Positions 1 to 12,789 are shown, counted from the stretch's first letter. The stretch: DNA of 64,000 nt from Parelaphostrongylus tenuis (GCA_019055375.1 JAHQIW010005374.1:186001-250000), one strand, 5' to 3'. A program made the numbers and translations. The notes: generated from the sequence alone by a model not told the origin.

Positions 1-217
1 TTCTACATTATTGTGAAAATATGACCAAGACATGCGAATTTCGGTTGTTTCAACATATCTATATATTTACTTTGCCATTTTAATAGCTTTCTCCACAATC
101 TGACCTATATTTCACCATTTTTGAACAGCCAATTCTAGCTTCCTGCTTAGTTAAGTTCACAAAAACCACCGTTGTTGAAATGCAGCATCTTAGTCCGTAA
201 GGAGATTGAGAGCTGGA

Positions 218-241
218 CGTAGTGTAGAATTCCACACTACG
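218..241. repeat. 24-bp near-perfect palindrome
   Basis: CGTAGTGT and ACACTACG arms around a GAATTC centre, with one mismatched pair. Confidence 0.7.
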
Positions 242-294
242 AGTATTGATAAGCCGATGGTTTGCCTTTATAGGTGAAAGGAAGAATGACTGAC

Positions 295-711
295 TCACGA
301 ATTGTGGCTTTTCTCACCTATTTTCAGACACGCTATTGATGCAAACTGTTCTCCGATAAAAAGCTCTTCTCGTGCATTCCTGCATCTCATTATTAAAGCA
401 ATTGCGTCTTGAAGGCGAACAATAGTGATAGTCAGATACATCCAAAGAATCGTATGTTCCTCTGTATTGGTCTCATTTTTTTTGGAGAAATAAAGCAATG
501 TATATACGACTAGGACACCAATTCGAAGAAACCTATGCCTCCTTGGACTCAAAATCATTTTGACTACATGATCTAAGTGATTCACCAGAATTCCACTCCT
601 ATGGCCTTTTTTGAAGAAAGGTACACTCATTTCCATCGCTTTGATCACACCCGAGAAACCCTCATGCTCCCCACCTTCTTGGGAAACTGTTGTGCTAAAA
701 GCGTAAGGCAA
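295..711 (-). CDS. Unassigned 138-codon open frame, possible membrane-protein exon
   Basis: Among the longest open frames on the minus strand. It contains a hydrophobic segment (ILWMYLTITIVRLQDAIALI) followed by MRCRNAREELFIGEQFA. A donor-like GTGAGA follows the codons ending ACLKI near 319. No family was recognised. An open frame of this length is not improbable in 64 kb of sequence at this base composition. It could be one exon of a gene extending off the left edge, or chance. Confidence 0.15.
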   Translation of the reverse strand: MPYAFSTTVSQEGGEHEGFSGVIKAMEMSVPFFKKGHRSGILVNHLDHVVKMILSPRRHRFLRIGVLVVYTLLYFSKKNETNTEEHTILWMYLTITIVRLQDAIALIMRCRNAREELFIGEQFASIACLKIGEKSHNS

Positions 712-1439
712 ATTGAAGAGTACGATAACGCGTGCTTTGCGGATTATTAGTTCCGATAGAGATTGAAAGCTTTCATCACGGCAAGGATGAAAATTCTTGA
801 AAATCTGTTGTGTGTTTTTTTTTGTTATTTACCAGATAAATGAATTTGCTGTTTGTCACATATCCGTTTAGGCATTAAAGATTACATCAAGGTACATGTA
901 GGATCTTCTAGCTACTGGTACAACTAGATGGCTCATAACGTACCATGCAAATAACAGAAACCTTTCACTCGTTGCTTTTCCTCGCTATATTGAAGGCAAT
1001 TGTTTTCAGTTTGACGGATGCAATTAGAATTGAAAAGAGAGAACTTGCTGAAAATACATCTGTTTTGCATGATTGACGAACATATCTGTCTGCATTGGTG
1101 ACTTCTTCGTCCATATGTCGCTTATTCATGACACTAACGTTCTCATAGTATTTTATTTGCAAGCGTTCAACATGTTATGGAATTGTGACCACAGGTTTTG
1201 CTGCAACAGAGATATTTCATGCATCATTTTCATACTTTCGAAGAACATAAAGTCGGAAGGAATCATTGAGTCAAAGTGTTTCCCGCGAATACATCGACCT
1301 TTCGGTAGTTTCTGACGTAAGCTGAAAAGTATTGTGATCTCTTTTCTTGATCCTATTTGAACTTCCTTCTATGTCTTCGTCCATAATGGCTTTCAAGCGC
1401 TTTAAAGATATAAGCTCTGATGTTAGGAATTCACCAATA

Positions 1440-1625
1440 AATAGCAATTTGCACTCATAATATGATAACATCTTTTGAGTCTTTCATGAGGTGTGATATA
1501 GCACTTATACAGTATTAGCCAGTTCGTTCCCATTCCCAGGCTCATCAGTAGTACGGTGCTTTTCGGTTCAGCCGAACCCAGCGGGATATACCCATAGTTA
1601 TAAAGGTATCGGCACCAAATAACAG
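1440..1625 (-). repeat. Hammerhead-like repeat family H1, copy 1
   Basis: The minus strand carries GGTTCAGCCGAAAAGCACC (1574-1556), an intact CTGATGA core (1548-1542), a decayed GAAC in place of GAAAC, and the tail CACCTCATGAAAGACTCAAA then GATGTTATCA. It aligns block by block with 41980-42115. Only the first half of the ribozyme core is preserved. Confidence 0.5.
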
Positions 1626-1629
1626 TTAA

Positions 1630-4620
1630 AAACATTAACCGCAGTTAGTATTCTTTTCTTTTGTAAACACTATGAAGGCATCATTGGGAAACTATTATTT
1701 GGAGAGGAGTAGTCCGTTCACAAGACTCCACACGGACATGTGCTATACCTGTAGTGCTGCAATGAGATCATGCGCATTTGATAAGAGATTTCACATGAAC
1801 AGGTGTAGTCTAACCCTAATCAACTCTGTGTATTGGAAACTTTTCTAGACGTGCTCGCCCAGCTCTCATGGCCATCGTTAAGTAGGCTACGATATCCAGT
1901 GGCTTAGGAAAAGGCATGGGAAAAGACTGCGTATAAATTTGCATAATGGCAAAAATGCGCTGTTTTCAGTTCGTAGGAAAGAGGAAGGCTTGCACATCAT
2001 TCTAAATCCCTTATCATTATGCAACTCTGCTCAACTGTTCTGTTTTACGTTTACACATTACGCATCACTTCAATCTTTCGGTTTGGTGGACTTTACGGCT
2101 TTATCACATTTTCGTTTGTCACAAAATCTCTGTTATTTTTAGACGAATCTCTTTCCAGTCATTTCAGGGCTTTCCAAACGTATGCTTTAGTGCAATAAAA
2201 CATTGAGGGTTATCGAAGATTCTTCCATAATATTAGTCAAACAATACTTGTTGAGGCATTACCTCTTACTAATGACCTACTTTCGTCTGCCACATGGTTT
2301 TCTTGTCGGAAGATCTTAGCGTGGTGAGATCCGTTTCTTGCTGCTACTTCATAGTTCACAGATGAATTACTTTATTATGCGTCGACATCCCAACTCGTCT
2401 CAAAACTTTTAGTCATTATCGAGTGTTCACGAAAGAAGGTGAGGAAGTGGCCGTGATGAAAGGCGTTCTTTGTCCATACGTCTACCGCGACCCAATTTGT
2501 TCTATGCACACTGTTTGCTTTGAATCAAATCAAATAGCTGAGTATTCCTATAGATTGCTTTCTAGCCGTATTTTCAGACACTTTAAGTGTTTGTTTCTTT
2601 TCTTTGAGTTGCCATTGTAAAGAAGGAGCCACTTTCAACGTCATACATTAATTGCTGTAATTGAATTCAATGCTTTTGCGAGATTTTGATTCTCAAAAAC
2701 AAATATCATGCAGTGAATTAGTAATCCAGGTGTTTCTCTGTCAGATATACATTACTTCAAGTCAAAAGGAGAAATACTATATTTCTCCGAACTGTTCACC
2801 GCTTACCAGCTCTTTGTCCTATCATTTCGTTCAACCGCCCCGGACTACCATGTTCCTTCTAGTACGATGTATTCTTCTGACTGACTACGTTTTTTCTTTA
2901 TTATTTGATAGCTGTACCACTTATGCGTTTCACGTTGTCCCTCTCACACTTTGTAGTTTGAAGAAAAGAAAACTAGACTACTTCTATAGAAGTTGATAAA
3001 ATTGCCACATCTAAACTGGTATATGTGTTGACAACCTCTGGTCGGTTCGTTCTTCGCTCAGGAAAACGTGCCTATGGAAAAAACTCACTTCCATTTACAA
3101 TGCTCTACATTTGTGTTGTAGGTCTCAAACAACATGACCTTTCCTAGGGATTTATTTCTCACAACTTTCTTCCTTCTGATTTATCCTATCTCTATCAGGT
3201 ACATTACATTTATTAACACCTTTCATGAACTATTGACAATATTAACAGCAAGATGGCAGTAATTCTAAGACCGTATGACTGACTAACTTCCACTTATGTT
3301 TATGAATAAATTGATTAGTCCATAAACATTTTTGAAAAAATCTGAAAAATTCAAACTGACTAATAGTTCATTACATTTCAGCACGCTAGTTAAAACTAAG
3401 TGCATTTTAGTTTGAGTTAACCAAATTTGTACTTGTGTGTTACTCCGTCGATTGTTTACCAAAAATCAAAAACTCTCACTACGAACTACACTCCAATCTA
3501 ATGAAAGGAGGTCTTTTGATTTGATGAGAAGCGAAGTTTCTGGGGAAGAGAATGGCGATTATTTGAAAAAAGCTTTTACCACGACCTGTCAATCTCATTT
3601 CTACGATTTCACTTGTCACTCAGTGAGAATTTTTGGCTCAAATCATCAACGTTTTCACATTTAGAAGACGGAAAGTACTTGATCATAACAAGTAAATATA
3701 GAAATATTATGTCCATAGTGATCAACATGCTAGTTTTTAATGAAATTACAATATCAGATGAAATTGGTTGAATTTGAACTATAGCTCTCGCAACCGCACT
3801 ATTTGTTTTTCGAAGGCCATGCTCAATAAAAAGTAGGTTTCACTAGAGGTAAACCTAACGTAAGCTGTGCTGTGTAAACTGAATAATGTCATGAATTAAG
3901 TGATCACCTTGAAGTAATGGATTAAAATGGGAGCATTAGCTTTGAGGTTTTCGTGGATTTTCTATGGCATTTTTGATGTTGACTCTACCATGTTATATAT
4001 CTGTCACCCAACTTTTAGAGAAACCATTTCACTAACTGCGATCACCTTTCGTAATCAGTCCGAGTCTCTGACAACTTATGTGACATCGTCCAGATTTGAT
4101 CGACTACGTAGGACAGTAGAACGAGTCGAAATTTTATTCGGCTCTCGCATATTATTTGACATTTCAGTTTATTTCATTCGGCAACTAAAGTAATCAAAGG
4201 ATTCATAATACAGCGAATATATACGGCCGACTTCATCTGCTACGACGGTCAAAACTATAGGTACGACTTAAAGTTTGCTAAAAATTCAAGTTTTCTGAAA
4301 GTCAAAAACGAATTATGAACTTTCAAGATTGTCAGCACAAGGGCAGCGACAATTAATGTTATTGACGAATTAGGGAGTAACACTGTGCGTCCTGGTGTGC
4401 GACAGAGTCATGCTCTGCAAGAGCTTCACTGTTGTAGTTGCCACAATAGATAAAAAGTGGAAAAGACGCCTCGTGGTTTCGATAATGAGATGAGGAATTT
4501 GCTAAGGCAGTATGGAAAATTGTGGGTCTCGATAAGAAATAAATACTTCAGTAGTCTTAGGTTGAAGTTCATTTGAGCTTAACATATGAGTCGGTACAAA
4601 TTCATGTCGTTTATTGCGGC
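1630..4620. other. Gene-free stretch
   Basis: Only short open frames with low-complexity, phenylalanine- and leucine-rich translations. No repeat relationship to other parts of the window was seen. Confidence 0.5.
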
Positions 4621-4624
4621 AGCT

Positions 4625-4730
4625 TACCGACCCTTTAGGTATGATTGACTTCGTGAGCCATGAACGCGGGATCGCCCCGTTGAACTTGTATGCGTCGCAG
4701 AGCACCTCTAACCACTGCGTTACACGTACA
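4625..4730 (-). repeat. SINE B, head fragment
   Basis: The minus strand has ACGCAGTGGTTAGAGGTGCT, GTTCAACGGGGCGATCCCG, CATGGCTCACGAAGTCAATC and AAAGGGTCGGTAAGCTG. Confidence 0.62.
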
Positions 4731-4739
4731 TAATATATT

Positions 4740-6355
4740 AAATATATTATATTTGCTAAGCACCTTTCGAAAAATTGTTCTATAATAAATTTCGTATCAT
4801 AATTGAATTCACTGGAATTCCTCTTCAGCAAATATCATCTTTGCTTCATATCATTAATTGTGGTACTTAAGTTTAACGTGATGTTTCATGAGGAAGAGAA
4901 GGATGAAATTACTGTTGTCACGACAAAATCACTCAGAAACAATGCGCCACATTGGTACAGCCCTTCATGTCCAATAATTTCCAACCTTTTGAGGACTATG
5001 TCTTTCTCTCTTTTGTTCGGACTTTCGGCAACCATCCGGTAGCTTGAATCTTAGCAATTTTAACACTGTGCTTGTTTTCTAGTAGGGCCTTGTTAACACT
5101 GCTAATTCCATGACCGTGTTTGTCTTCCCAAGAGACCTTTTTATTGCGCTGTAGCAGCGTAAATTTAATTGCTTTCTGCACTCGGTGCGCTGCTCTTTCT
5201 CGGCTAAAACGTGTGAACGGCTGTATAGATGGTTTTGAATAATAGCAAAAAACTGCAGCGAGGCGGTTAAGGTTAGTAGAGGATCTTTTAACAGACTTTT
5301 AGAAGCTATGTGTCAGCACAATTTAGGGTGAATATGAAGCAAAGTTCGGTTTTTGATAAAGACCTTTTGGGGCGCTGGAAGAGCGAGAAGAAGACTACGT
5401 CTCACACTTTCATACCCAGGCCACTTAGGTTCAGGTTTAGCAACGAATTTTTTAGACATCGCAAAACGGAAACGAATGCTTAAGCTGACAGAACGATATG
5501 GCAAAGCTTCTTTTGCAGCTCTATTCTTGAAGACTCAAACATTTCTACGAAATGGAGAAAAGAATTCCAAGTATCGACGGAAATTTGTGCGGCAACGCTC
5601 CCCGAATGTAGATCTCAATTTTATTTTTGCTGATACAGCGCAACAAAAGGGCTTGTTTAGGAAACAAGAATAGTATTGCAATAGCCGACTAAGATATCGG
5701 ATGATTAGTAGAAGTCTAAAGAGAAAGTGGACAGAGAATTGCTCTTAAGAGGTTGAAAAATGATTGGTGATAACGGAATACTGCCATTTTCCATAATCCA
5801 TGTCATGATCGTTTACGTTCCTTTTTTTAAAGTTAATCGCCTGTTAAAAAGAATTTTGCTTTCCGTGTTCAGCTTACGTTGTACTGAAAAGCCTCTTGTA
5901 AATTCCATTTCTGTTCGTTACTTTGACTGGCTCTGTTAAGCGATAGCGAAATGTGAAATAGAAAGATCGGCTGCTTACCATTTGAATTTCACAAATGAAA
6001 GATTTGATTGTTTGGATCTGGACGCTTAGCTGAAAGATAACTAAAGCCAGTAACTACCGTGGTCTTTCGAGCGTTTTGCTCATTAGGTCATGAACTATCT
6101 ATCATTTAAACACGCGGCAACTAATTATGGTGGCGGTGTGTGAGCGCTCTGGCAAAGCTGCTTTGAGACTACAGGAAGAAAAAATGATAACTAGTGGCAC
6201 TGAGGAATTTTCCTTAAACAAGAGTCTTTACGTTCTCGTGATGGCCACAGATTAAAACAGATTTCATACGATGTTCCTGTCAAAGATGTGGAGTTCAAAA
6301 CCCGCGGAAACGTCTATAGCGAATGTCTCCTTTCTTAATCCATTAATTACTTATC
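4740..6355. other. Gene-free stretch
   Basis: The longest frame (5353-5673, basic, 106 codons) overlaps an opposite-strand frame and matches nothing I recognise. Confidence 0.45.
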
Positions 6356-6360
6356 ACTCA

Positions 6361-6765
6361 GTGATGTAGAGTGAGGTGCAAAACTTTCGTTTCAGGCGGG
6401 ACTAGAACCCGCACCTCACTCTTTCCGCGTGCTCTGTCCGTTACACTACTGCCGCCATTTTGCACACCACTATTTTTTACACTATAGCGCATCTATCTGT
6501 CAGCCGCCTGGCCCAAGTAGTCAGTCTCTGACATTGAACCCAGTCACGCTGACAGATATTGGGTATTGAAGATCAAACAAGATTCTTTTTATTCAACCGC
6601 TTCTAGCGGTGGTATGATGTTACAAATATATACCCATTGATGTAGAGTTATGTGCAAAACTTTCGCGTCAGGCGGGACTAGAACCCGCACCTCACTCTTT
6701 CCGGGAGCGCATGCTCTATCCGTTACACTAGTGGCGCCCATTTTGCACGTTAAAGTCCGCAAGCA
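6361..6765 (-). repeat. tRNA-Gly-like repeat family A, two units in tandem
   Basis: The minus strand has two tRNA-like cores (6739-6664 and 6464-6390) with B box GGTTCTAGTCC and A-box-like GTGTAACGGATAGAG. Each core is flanked by inverted GAG(T/G)...TGCAAAA / TTTTGCAC. Between them lies the family tail with hairpin ACCGC-TAGAA-GCGGT (near 6605) and a body of about 110 nt (6480-6590). Order in the minus direction is core, tail, body, core. Confidence 0.7.
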
Positions 6766-7030
6766 CGCCACTCTTTCTACACAGTTACTTATCACATTCA
6801 CGCATGCAAGATTCTATTACTTGACTAGTATCCTGTCGTGGCTCTTAAAATGAGAAAATTTGTCTACATCAGCGATGCTTTGCACAAACTTTTGAGGCTG
6901 ACAGCGACGACATATGCATGTCCTATCGTTTGCTGTGCACGTAGTTTTCCTCAAAGTAAATTATTTGCGTTAATTGTAGACATCGATAATTCACAAATTT
7001 TTCTTTGTAAGCTAGACACGAGTTTATTGT

Positions 7031-7440
7031 AGAGCAATTTATTCGATCATCTGACGTTTCGGCGGTCTCGCCTTCTTCAGACTCCTAAAAGACCAAGATG
7101 TCCACAACCCAGTCAGCCAAACACATCATTATTCTAACAAGATAACCACAAGACCTAAGTTTCAATTGCATCGAGCGCGAGGCAAGTACAGCATGCTCAT
7201 CGTTTTTTATGAGTTATCCTCTGAGTTATTCAAGTGGGATCGATTGTGCAGAAATCGCACGGACTGCTAAATCACCTCCTACATCAGAATAGGAGTCTTA
7301 TAAAATCTTTTTTTATCACATGTGAAAACGCGACATTCCTCTTTACGACACTAGTACTTCAAATTCTGTAGTCGGCAAGCTTGAAGATGTATCAAGTACT
7401 CCACTAGGCTCGCATAGGACTAGGACACGGGCACATTACG
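7031..7440 (-). mobile_element. Penelope-like retroelement 3' fragment (left half of an inverted pair)
   Basis: On the minus strand a degraded reading KEECRVFT (7344-7321) resembles the C-terminus of the GIY-YIG-bearing ORF of nematode Penelope-like elements. It is followed by about 240 nt of 3' sequence and a hammerhead-like core: CTGAAGA (7080-7074), a GGCG-AGAC-CGCC hairpin, then GAAACGTC (7060-7053). After the core comes GTCAGATGATCGAATAAA. A second copy at 10.7 kb shares the same order of blocks. Element naming is inference; the shared structure among copies is seen directly. Confidence 0.55.
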
Positions 7441-7469
7441 GGATGGTTTTCTGAACAGCAGTCATCATC

Positions 7470-7845
7470 TTTGCACAGGAATGTAAGACTTAGCGCGTAG
7501 GATTTTGAAATCATTCTAAACAAACTCCATCAATCGAAATGTGAGCCGCAGGAAGGAATGTCTCAACATCACTTGATATGACACAGTGAATTATAGGACT
7601 GTTATTTCGATCTCAGAAGTGCATAAGCAGTCCATGTGACATCTGCACGATTGGTCTCCATCTGAACAACTTACTGAAAGACTGATAAGTTTTGTATTCA
7701 ATGGGATCAAAATCTGGGTTTGGTAATTTTTTCTATAGGTAGTGGAGGTGTTTGAATGAATAGACTAAGGGCAACCTCTTTCAAGAGTCTGAAAGGGACG
7801 AAACGGCGGAAAAGTCAGATGATCGAATAAAATGTGTTATACGAT
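7470..7845 (+). mobile_element. Penelope-like retroelement 3' fragment (right half of an inverted pair)
   Basis: On the plus strand the frame at 7538-7576 reads NVSRRKECLNIT then a stop. It matches the block NPTMNRREECLVIT of the copy at 11.0 kb. Downstream, a decayed hammerhead-like core (about 7789-7818) leads into GTCAGATGATCGAATAAA (7814-7831). That 18-mer is the exact reverse complement of 7038-7055. The two halves therefore point outward from a junction near 7440-7470. Confidence 0.52.
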
Positions 7846-7849
7846 CCTT

Positions 7850-9330
7850 GTGATCAATTACAAAAAAAAATTGTAAAATAATGAAAAATGCTGAAATTGA
7901 TAGGGAGTTGGTCTAGATAGTAGACATCATTGTCCCTACTATGAATGCTTGGGAAAGTGAGTACAAGATGTGAAAATCACAGCTACCACACCAAAATGAG
8001 GTTGACATTCCATGTCATACTTCTGCATCATCGATTTCCAACAAAACTCCACTCGCAACGAAAAAAATTTCGTGGAACCCTATTATTTCTAAGTGACACT
8101 CGAGGACTGACCATGACCCATAAACTAATGCTTAGTAAATATCAGGTAGTGTGACCGTTCTTTACTTGTTCCGCTCACCACAATTACCATGATTGAGATT
8201 ATTAGCGAAGAAAATAATGACTACTAGTCACCCTAAAACGTTGAGATGTCATAATAGCAACCAAACAGTCTGTCGCATTTTTTGGGTCCTACGGGCTGAT
8301 ACTGTGGCGCCTCCTTTTCTGTAGATTATTTTTCAAAAATCTTTCTTCTGAAGAAGGATACGCATGAAGAGAGCAACTTGACAACGCCCGACTCAATCCG
8401 AATTTTGAACCACTGAATATGTGTGCTTTTCGCAGTTCACACCACTGTGTATGTGAAAGACGTTGCGCATTATCAACCGTCCGTAGAGAATTATTGAGGA
8501 GGGACTATTTACACCCACAACCGAATTTACTGGCTCAATGCGCTATACAAGCTCCTCTATAACATTGTATTATTGTACATTCTAAAACATATGACTTTAT
8601 AGCCACCGTTTCCCCGCCATGATACTTCCTGCCTTAGGAAATCTGATCATTAACTGGACGAGTAAATTTGCAGATCACTCCGCGAAAGCACGACAAGGAA
8701 GACAATGCTGTAAGTATCACGTATCACGTAATAGGAAGATGTAATACGACTCTAACAACAGCCGGTGAACAATAACCGTTACCGACAACTTTCGTCGGGA
8801 TGCTGTCACATGTATAAAAGCAAGATCACCAGTTTGATGGGCAGAGTGTTTTACAAAAACCATAGAAGAAAGATACTTTCTCTGAGTTCCTATAGTAAAC
8901 AGAGCTCATGGGGATACTTTTGCTTGAAACCGCGGCAGACTGAAAATGCCCTTGCAATCACGAGCCACTTAGCGACCATCGGGACTATAGGTGATACCAA
9001 GAAGATTGGATGAGGCTCACTCAGCTGTGAATGCAGAGAACAAACTGCATAGACTAATGAGTCATTACAGATCAAGCTTGTGCCCTACGAATCTTTGAAA
9101 AGCCTACCTCCTTCATACTCCTCTCCCAAACCCTTGTCGACTCAGAAATCGCTTTAAATCTTCAAAGAGAGTGCCACTCAATGCTAATTGTAAGGTATAA
9201 GTATGTCCCAATATGGAGGACCTGCTAATGCAAAACCATGAAAATAGTCGCCTTTAATATCCTAGAAAACACTTGAAGGAAGAATAATCTCTTTAGAACC
9301 GTTCACTACATTACAATATATAGTAAAATC
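7850..9330. other. Gene-free stretch
   Basis: Nothing recognised. Short overlapping frames at 8765-9075 on both strands look like chance. Confidence 0.5.
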
Positions 9331-9335
9331 CAGTC

Positions 9336-9556
9336 ATGTAAAGTGATGTGCAGAGCTTTCGTGTCAGCTGAGACTCGAACCCGTATCTCAATCTATCCGG
9401 GAACGTGTGCTCTAACCCGTTGCACTGGTGACGCCCGTTTTTTTCGCCACTCTTTCGACGCTGTAACGCATGAAGTGAAAGTTTTGCACATCACTCTACA
9501 TCATGGGTATATCTGTAACATCATATCAGCGCTAAAAACGGTTGAATGAAAAGAAT
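9336..9556. repeat. tRNA-Gly-like repeat family A, inverted doublet (decayed)
   Basis: A minus-strand core at 9434-9361 keeps B-box GGTTCGAGTC. It is followed by a plus-strand half unit with AAAGTTTTGCACATCACTC and the tail GGGTATATCTGTAACATCAT (to 9556). The tail hairpin has decayed. The reading frame across it (GACTCGAACCCG...) is an artefact of the repeat. Confidence 0.6.
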
Positions 9557-9559
9557 ATC

Positions 9560-10710
9560 ATAATGAAATCACTTGAATTTATACACAACGATAGAGAATT
9601 GCTGTTGGGAAAATCATTTAACATCAGTGCATTTTGTAAACTACAAATACGTCAATATACCATAAAAATTCTCTGATGCCTTGTACAATTTTGAAAAACG
9701 AAGTGTACCAATGATTCAAGCCTACCTATCAATAGCCATGTGGAAGCAAAGAGACTTATTGCATTTTACTTCACAACTTTTAAGAACATCAAACTCTTCA
9801 GAGTATTATGAAATGGTTTTTCAAATTGTTCCGCATTTATTGGTTTCCTTTGAATTCGTATACTGCTTTTGTTTTCGATCGTCATCCAACAACTTGTTAT
9901 TCACAGTTGAATTCTCTGGTATTGTCCTCACTACTTTCGACTCAACATGCAAAAGTCTTAAAAAAAAATCGACGAAAGGCGTCATATTATGTATGCTCAA
10001 TCAAAATCAATAAGCTGTAGAATTTTTCTTAACAATATAAGTACGTTCTCACAATTATAGTGGTTGATGCTCCTACCACTGTAGCCCTTTCTCATTGTTC
10101 GCTTATCTTCCCTCATCATTGTATTCCCATACAATTGTTAATGATCTTGCATGTGAACTTCATTTTTTTTTCTTTTACTTTCATAGTCAAACACTTAATA
10201 CAAAGCTTTTTCATTTTTCTACATCTCGATACGTCCAAATCACCTTGTCGCAATTTTCGTCCATCGCGTCTATTCTCAAAAATCGTAGCAGTATAGCAAA
10301 TGGGAGTAACGGGCAAAAGATCACACTCAGTTAGCGATATCGCAGTAAAGACGGGTGGAAAGTAATTGCCACGACGTAGACAAACATACACCTGTAATTA
10401 ACCACCTCTATGAACAACGGTGGAGAGAAGATGAAGAAAATGGTAAAAATGCCGGAGCTCAAGTAATATGCGACAATACATCTGCGTGTGCCTTCTTAGA
10501 TTCGTCCTAAATTATGATGTCCAATGCTGCTAGGGAACAAGCCATACACTTCCCTCATTAACATGTTGGATGTTAAGAGCATTTATTGACTCTGAAATTC
10601 TAAAACAGTCCTGTTTGAACGTTCTCAGCAGAATTCCCAAGACCGACTGTCTATTAACCTCGGCATGCTTTAATATAATTCCTGATTTTCTTTTTTAAGT
10701 AAAACACGAG
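9560..10710. other. Gene-free stretch
   Basis: AT-rich. The frame at 9681-10013 has no family features; overlapping alternative frames are equally open. Confidence 0.5.
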
Positions 10711-10714
10711 GTGT

Positions 10715-11085
10715 TACATTAACTTTATTTCACAGCTGACGTTTCGGCAGTTCGCCTTCTTCAGAGCCTGGAAAGGTCAAATTTTCCGCAACCCAATAAG
10801 CCAAACACCTCCAATACTCCCCTGGAAAAAATCACCAGACCTAGATTTCAATCGCATCAAGCACAAAATCATCTCTCAGCATACTCACCGCTTTTTATAT
10901 GTGTTCCACCGAATGATTCAAGTGGAGACCACCGCAACGAGATCACAGAGGCTCGTAATGCACCTAACCCATCAAAATAACAGTCTTATATACTGACTAA
11001 AATCACGTGTAATAACGAGGCATTCCTCCCTACGGTTCATAGTTGGATTGGTGGTATTACAAGGTTATGACAAGAACTCGCCGAC
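10715..11085 (-). mobile_element. Penelope-like retroelement 3' fragment
   Basis: The minus strand (11049-11002) reads NPTMNRREECLVITRD, resembling the end of a Penelope-like ORF (reverse transcriptase plus GIY-YIG endonuclease). About 240 nt later comes a hammerhead-like core: CTGAAGA (10764-10758), stem GGC-GAACT-GCC, then GAAACGTC (10745-10738), followed by AGCTGTGAAATAAAG. It is 5' truncated: upstream of about 11085 no further coding similarity is visible. It aligns along its length with 7031-7400. Confidence 0.58.
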
Positions 11086-11089
11086 TACT

Positions 11090-12785
11090 CCTGGTCGAAG
11101 AGAGGTTTGCCGCCTTGTTACTCTAGTTCATGTAAGAAAGCAATGGCTACTGCGTATAGTTTTTACTTCTCGCAAGCGATGTAACAAACCGAGTCCTTTA
11201 TACTGAAGAATAAATTAAGAATTCTCTTCTTCCGTTACATTACCAAAATTTCGGTTGAACATTGTGGAGCAGGTGTTTACTTTTTTCTATATGTCTTGTT
11301 CAAATTGAGGCATAACAATAAGAAAATAGAAATCTAATGATATGTAACAAAACCTTTGCTTTAGCATTGTTCTTCATTTCTGCTAGAGAGGCCTTAGCTA
11401 TTACTTTCATTATAGAATTTCTGGTGTTTCGAATGCCTTTTTATCATGTTCTTCTATTAGTTTTGAATATTTCCTTAAAGTTGTAAGACTAAGGTTCAAA
11501 TTCATATGCCGCTCGAGTATTTGATATTTCAAGCCACCTTGCTCGTCATATATATGATTAATATAACGTGGGCTTTTCTTTTTCCATTATCCTGTTGAAT
11601 GCTGATCACCTCGGAAACTCTAAATTAGCAGATGAATACTTTCTTTCGCCTGTTTCAAGTGAAGAAGAATGTTGGAGAGTCGATTTTGAAGGTCTATGGC
11701 GGTCCAATTTCAAAACTATGCAGAAAATCCATGTAGGAATTTGGACTCTGCACAAGAATATGCTTCAGTAACACGCACCGGAGAGATTATTTCCAGGCTT
11801 TCCATTTTTTCATCATTATCACTAAGGGAATTGCTCTTAAATTCCTGGACAGCTGTGTCATCTGAGAAACAGGAGAGGGAATATCAAACTAGAAAGTCAT
11901 AAAAGGAACGTGTTTTTATCAAGTTTTGGCCTCATTCTAAGTGCCAACTTTGAACACATCTAAGCCGGGGCGGAGTGGTTGTGCTGGGCGTGACTATAGA
12001 ATTCTCATCGTGCCGTTTACGACTCGTCGGTGAAGACTCGTCCTCGAATTGTGGTAACCGTCTCAATGTTACGATTCGTCATAAATAGCTGCATCTACAT
12101 CTGTCAAAGAACTATAAAAATTCGTGTACTGATCAATGATGTGATATTGCTTCTAGAGCATTAACTGATGTTCAGAAAGAGTTTCAACTGTATTGCGATA
12201 GGCCCATAACAGAGCATCATGCTGTTTACTTTCGATGTACTTCAGATACAATGGCTCAAAATGTTGCCCTGTAGTGCTTTGTGCTAGTATTCCATATGTT
12301 TGTCTTGCTGAACCCTTTTGTCATTAGTGAAATTATTTTGATGCGTGAACAGCATCGTATATCTGTTTTCTGTAATCAGTTCAGAGTTTTCCACTAGGTT
12401 TCTTCACTCCATACTATGTTCAACCCCTTGAAGCTGCATTGCACTACTAATTGTTACGTAGGTACCTTTGAATGCAAAAACTTTCTTGTGCAGGATTTAA
12501 TTATTGGAGCTCTGTGTAGGCATCAATAAATCTGGACATTTCAGAAAGCAGTTCTGTTTCAGTAATCGTCTGTCTCTTTGTGAGTGGTTTTTCTATACTA
12601 AAATACTCTTCTCTTTGCCATTCATCAATTAGGAAAATTTCTCTAAAAAGAGAAACTCTGAAGACGTCTTGACGGCATCGCGAAATTTGATGGAACAATA
12701 GTAAAATTCTTTAGGCATTCCTATGTGGCATTTTTACACATATAAGCCATCTAGTCCTTACGCAAAAATGTTGTTCCTCAACGTT
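11090..12785. other. Gene-free stretch
   Basis: Two overlapping plus-strand frames (11568-11902) and one minus-strand frame (12501-12698) are unrecognised. No splice-supported exon chain was found. Confidence 0.45.
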
Positions 12786-12789
12786 GTCT

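Larger units (their letters stand above)
1..1435. other. No supported gene
   Basis: AT-rich. Apart from the 24-bp palindrome and the unassigned minus-strand frame at 295-711, I see nothing coding or structured. Confidence 0.5.

Noticed and set aside
6650..6853. Frames reading GGTRTRTSLFPGA and similar SRE/PGA peptides at 6.65, 9.34, 25.06, 42.12-42.41 and 52.82 kb
   Set aside because: These are translations of the tRNA-like repeat units, open on both strands and recurring at each copy, not proteins.
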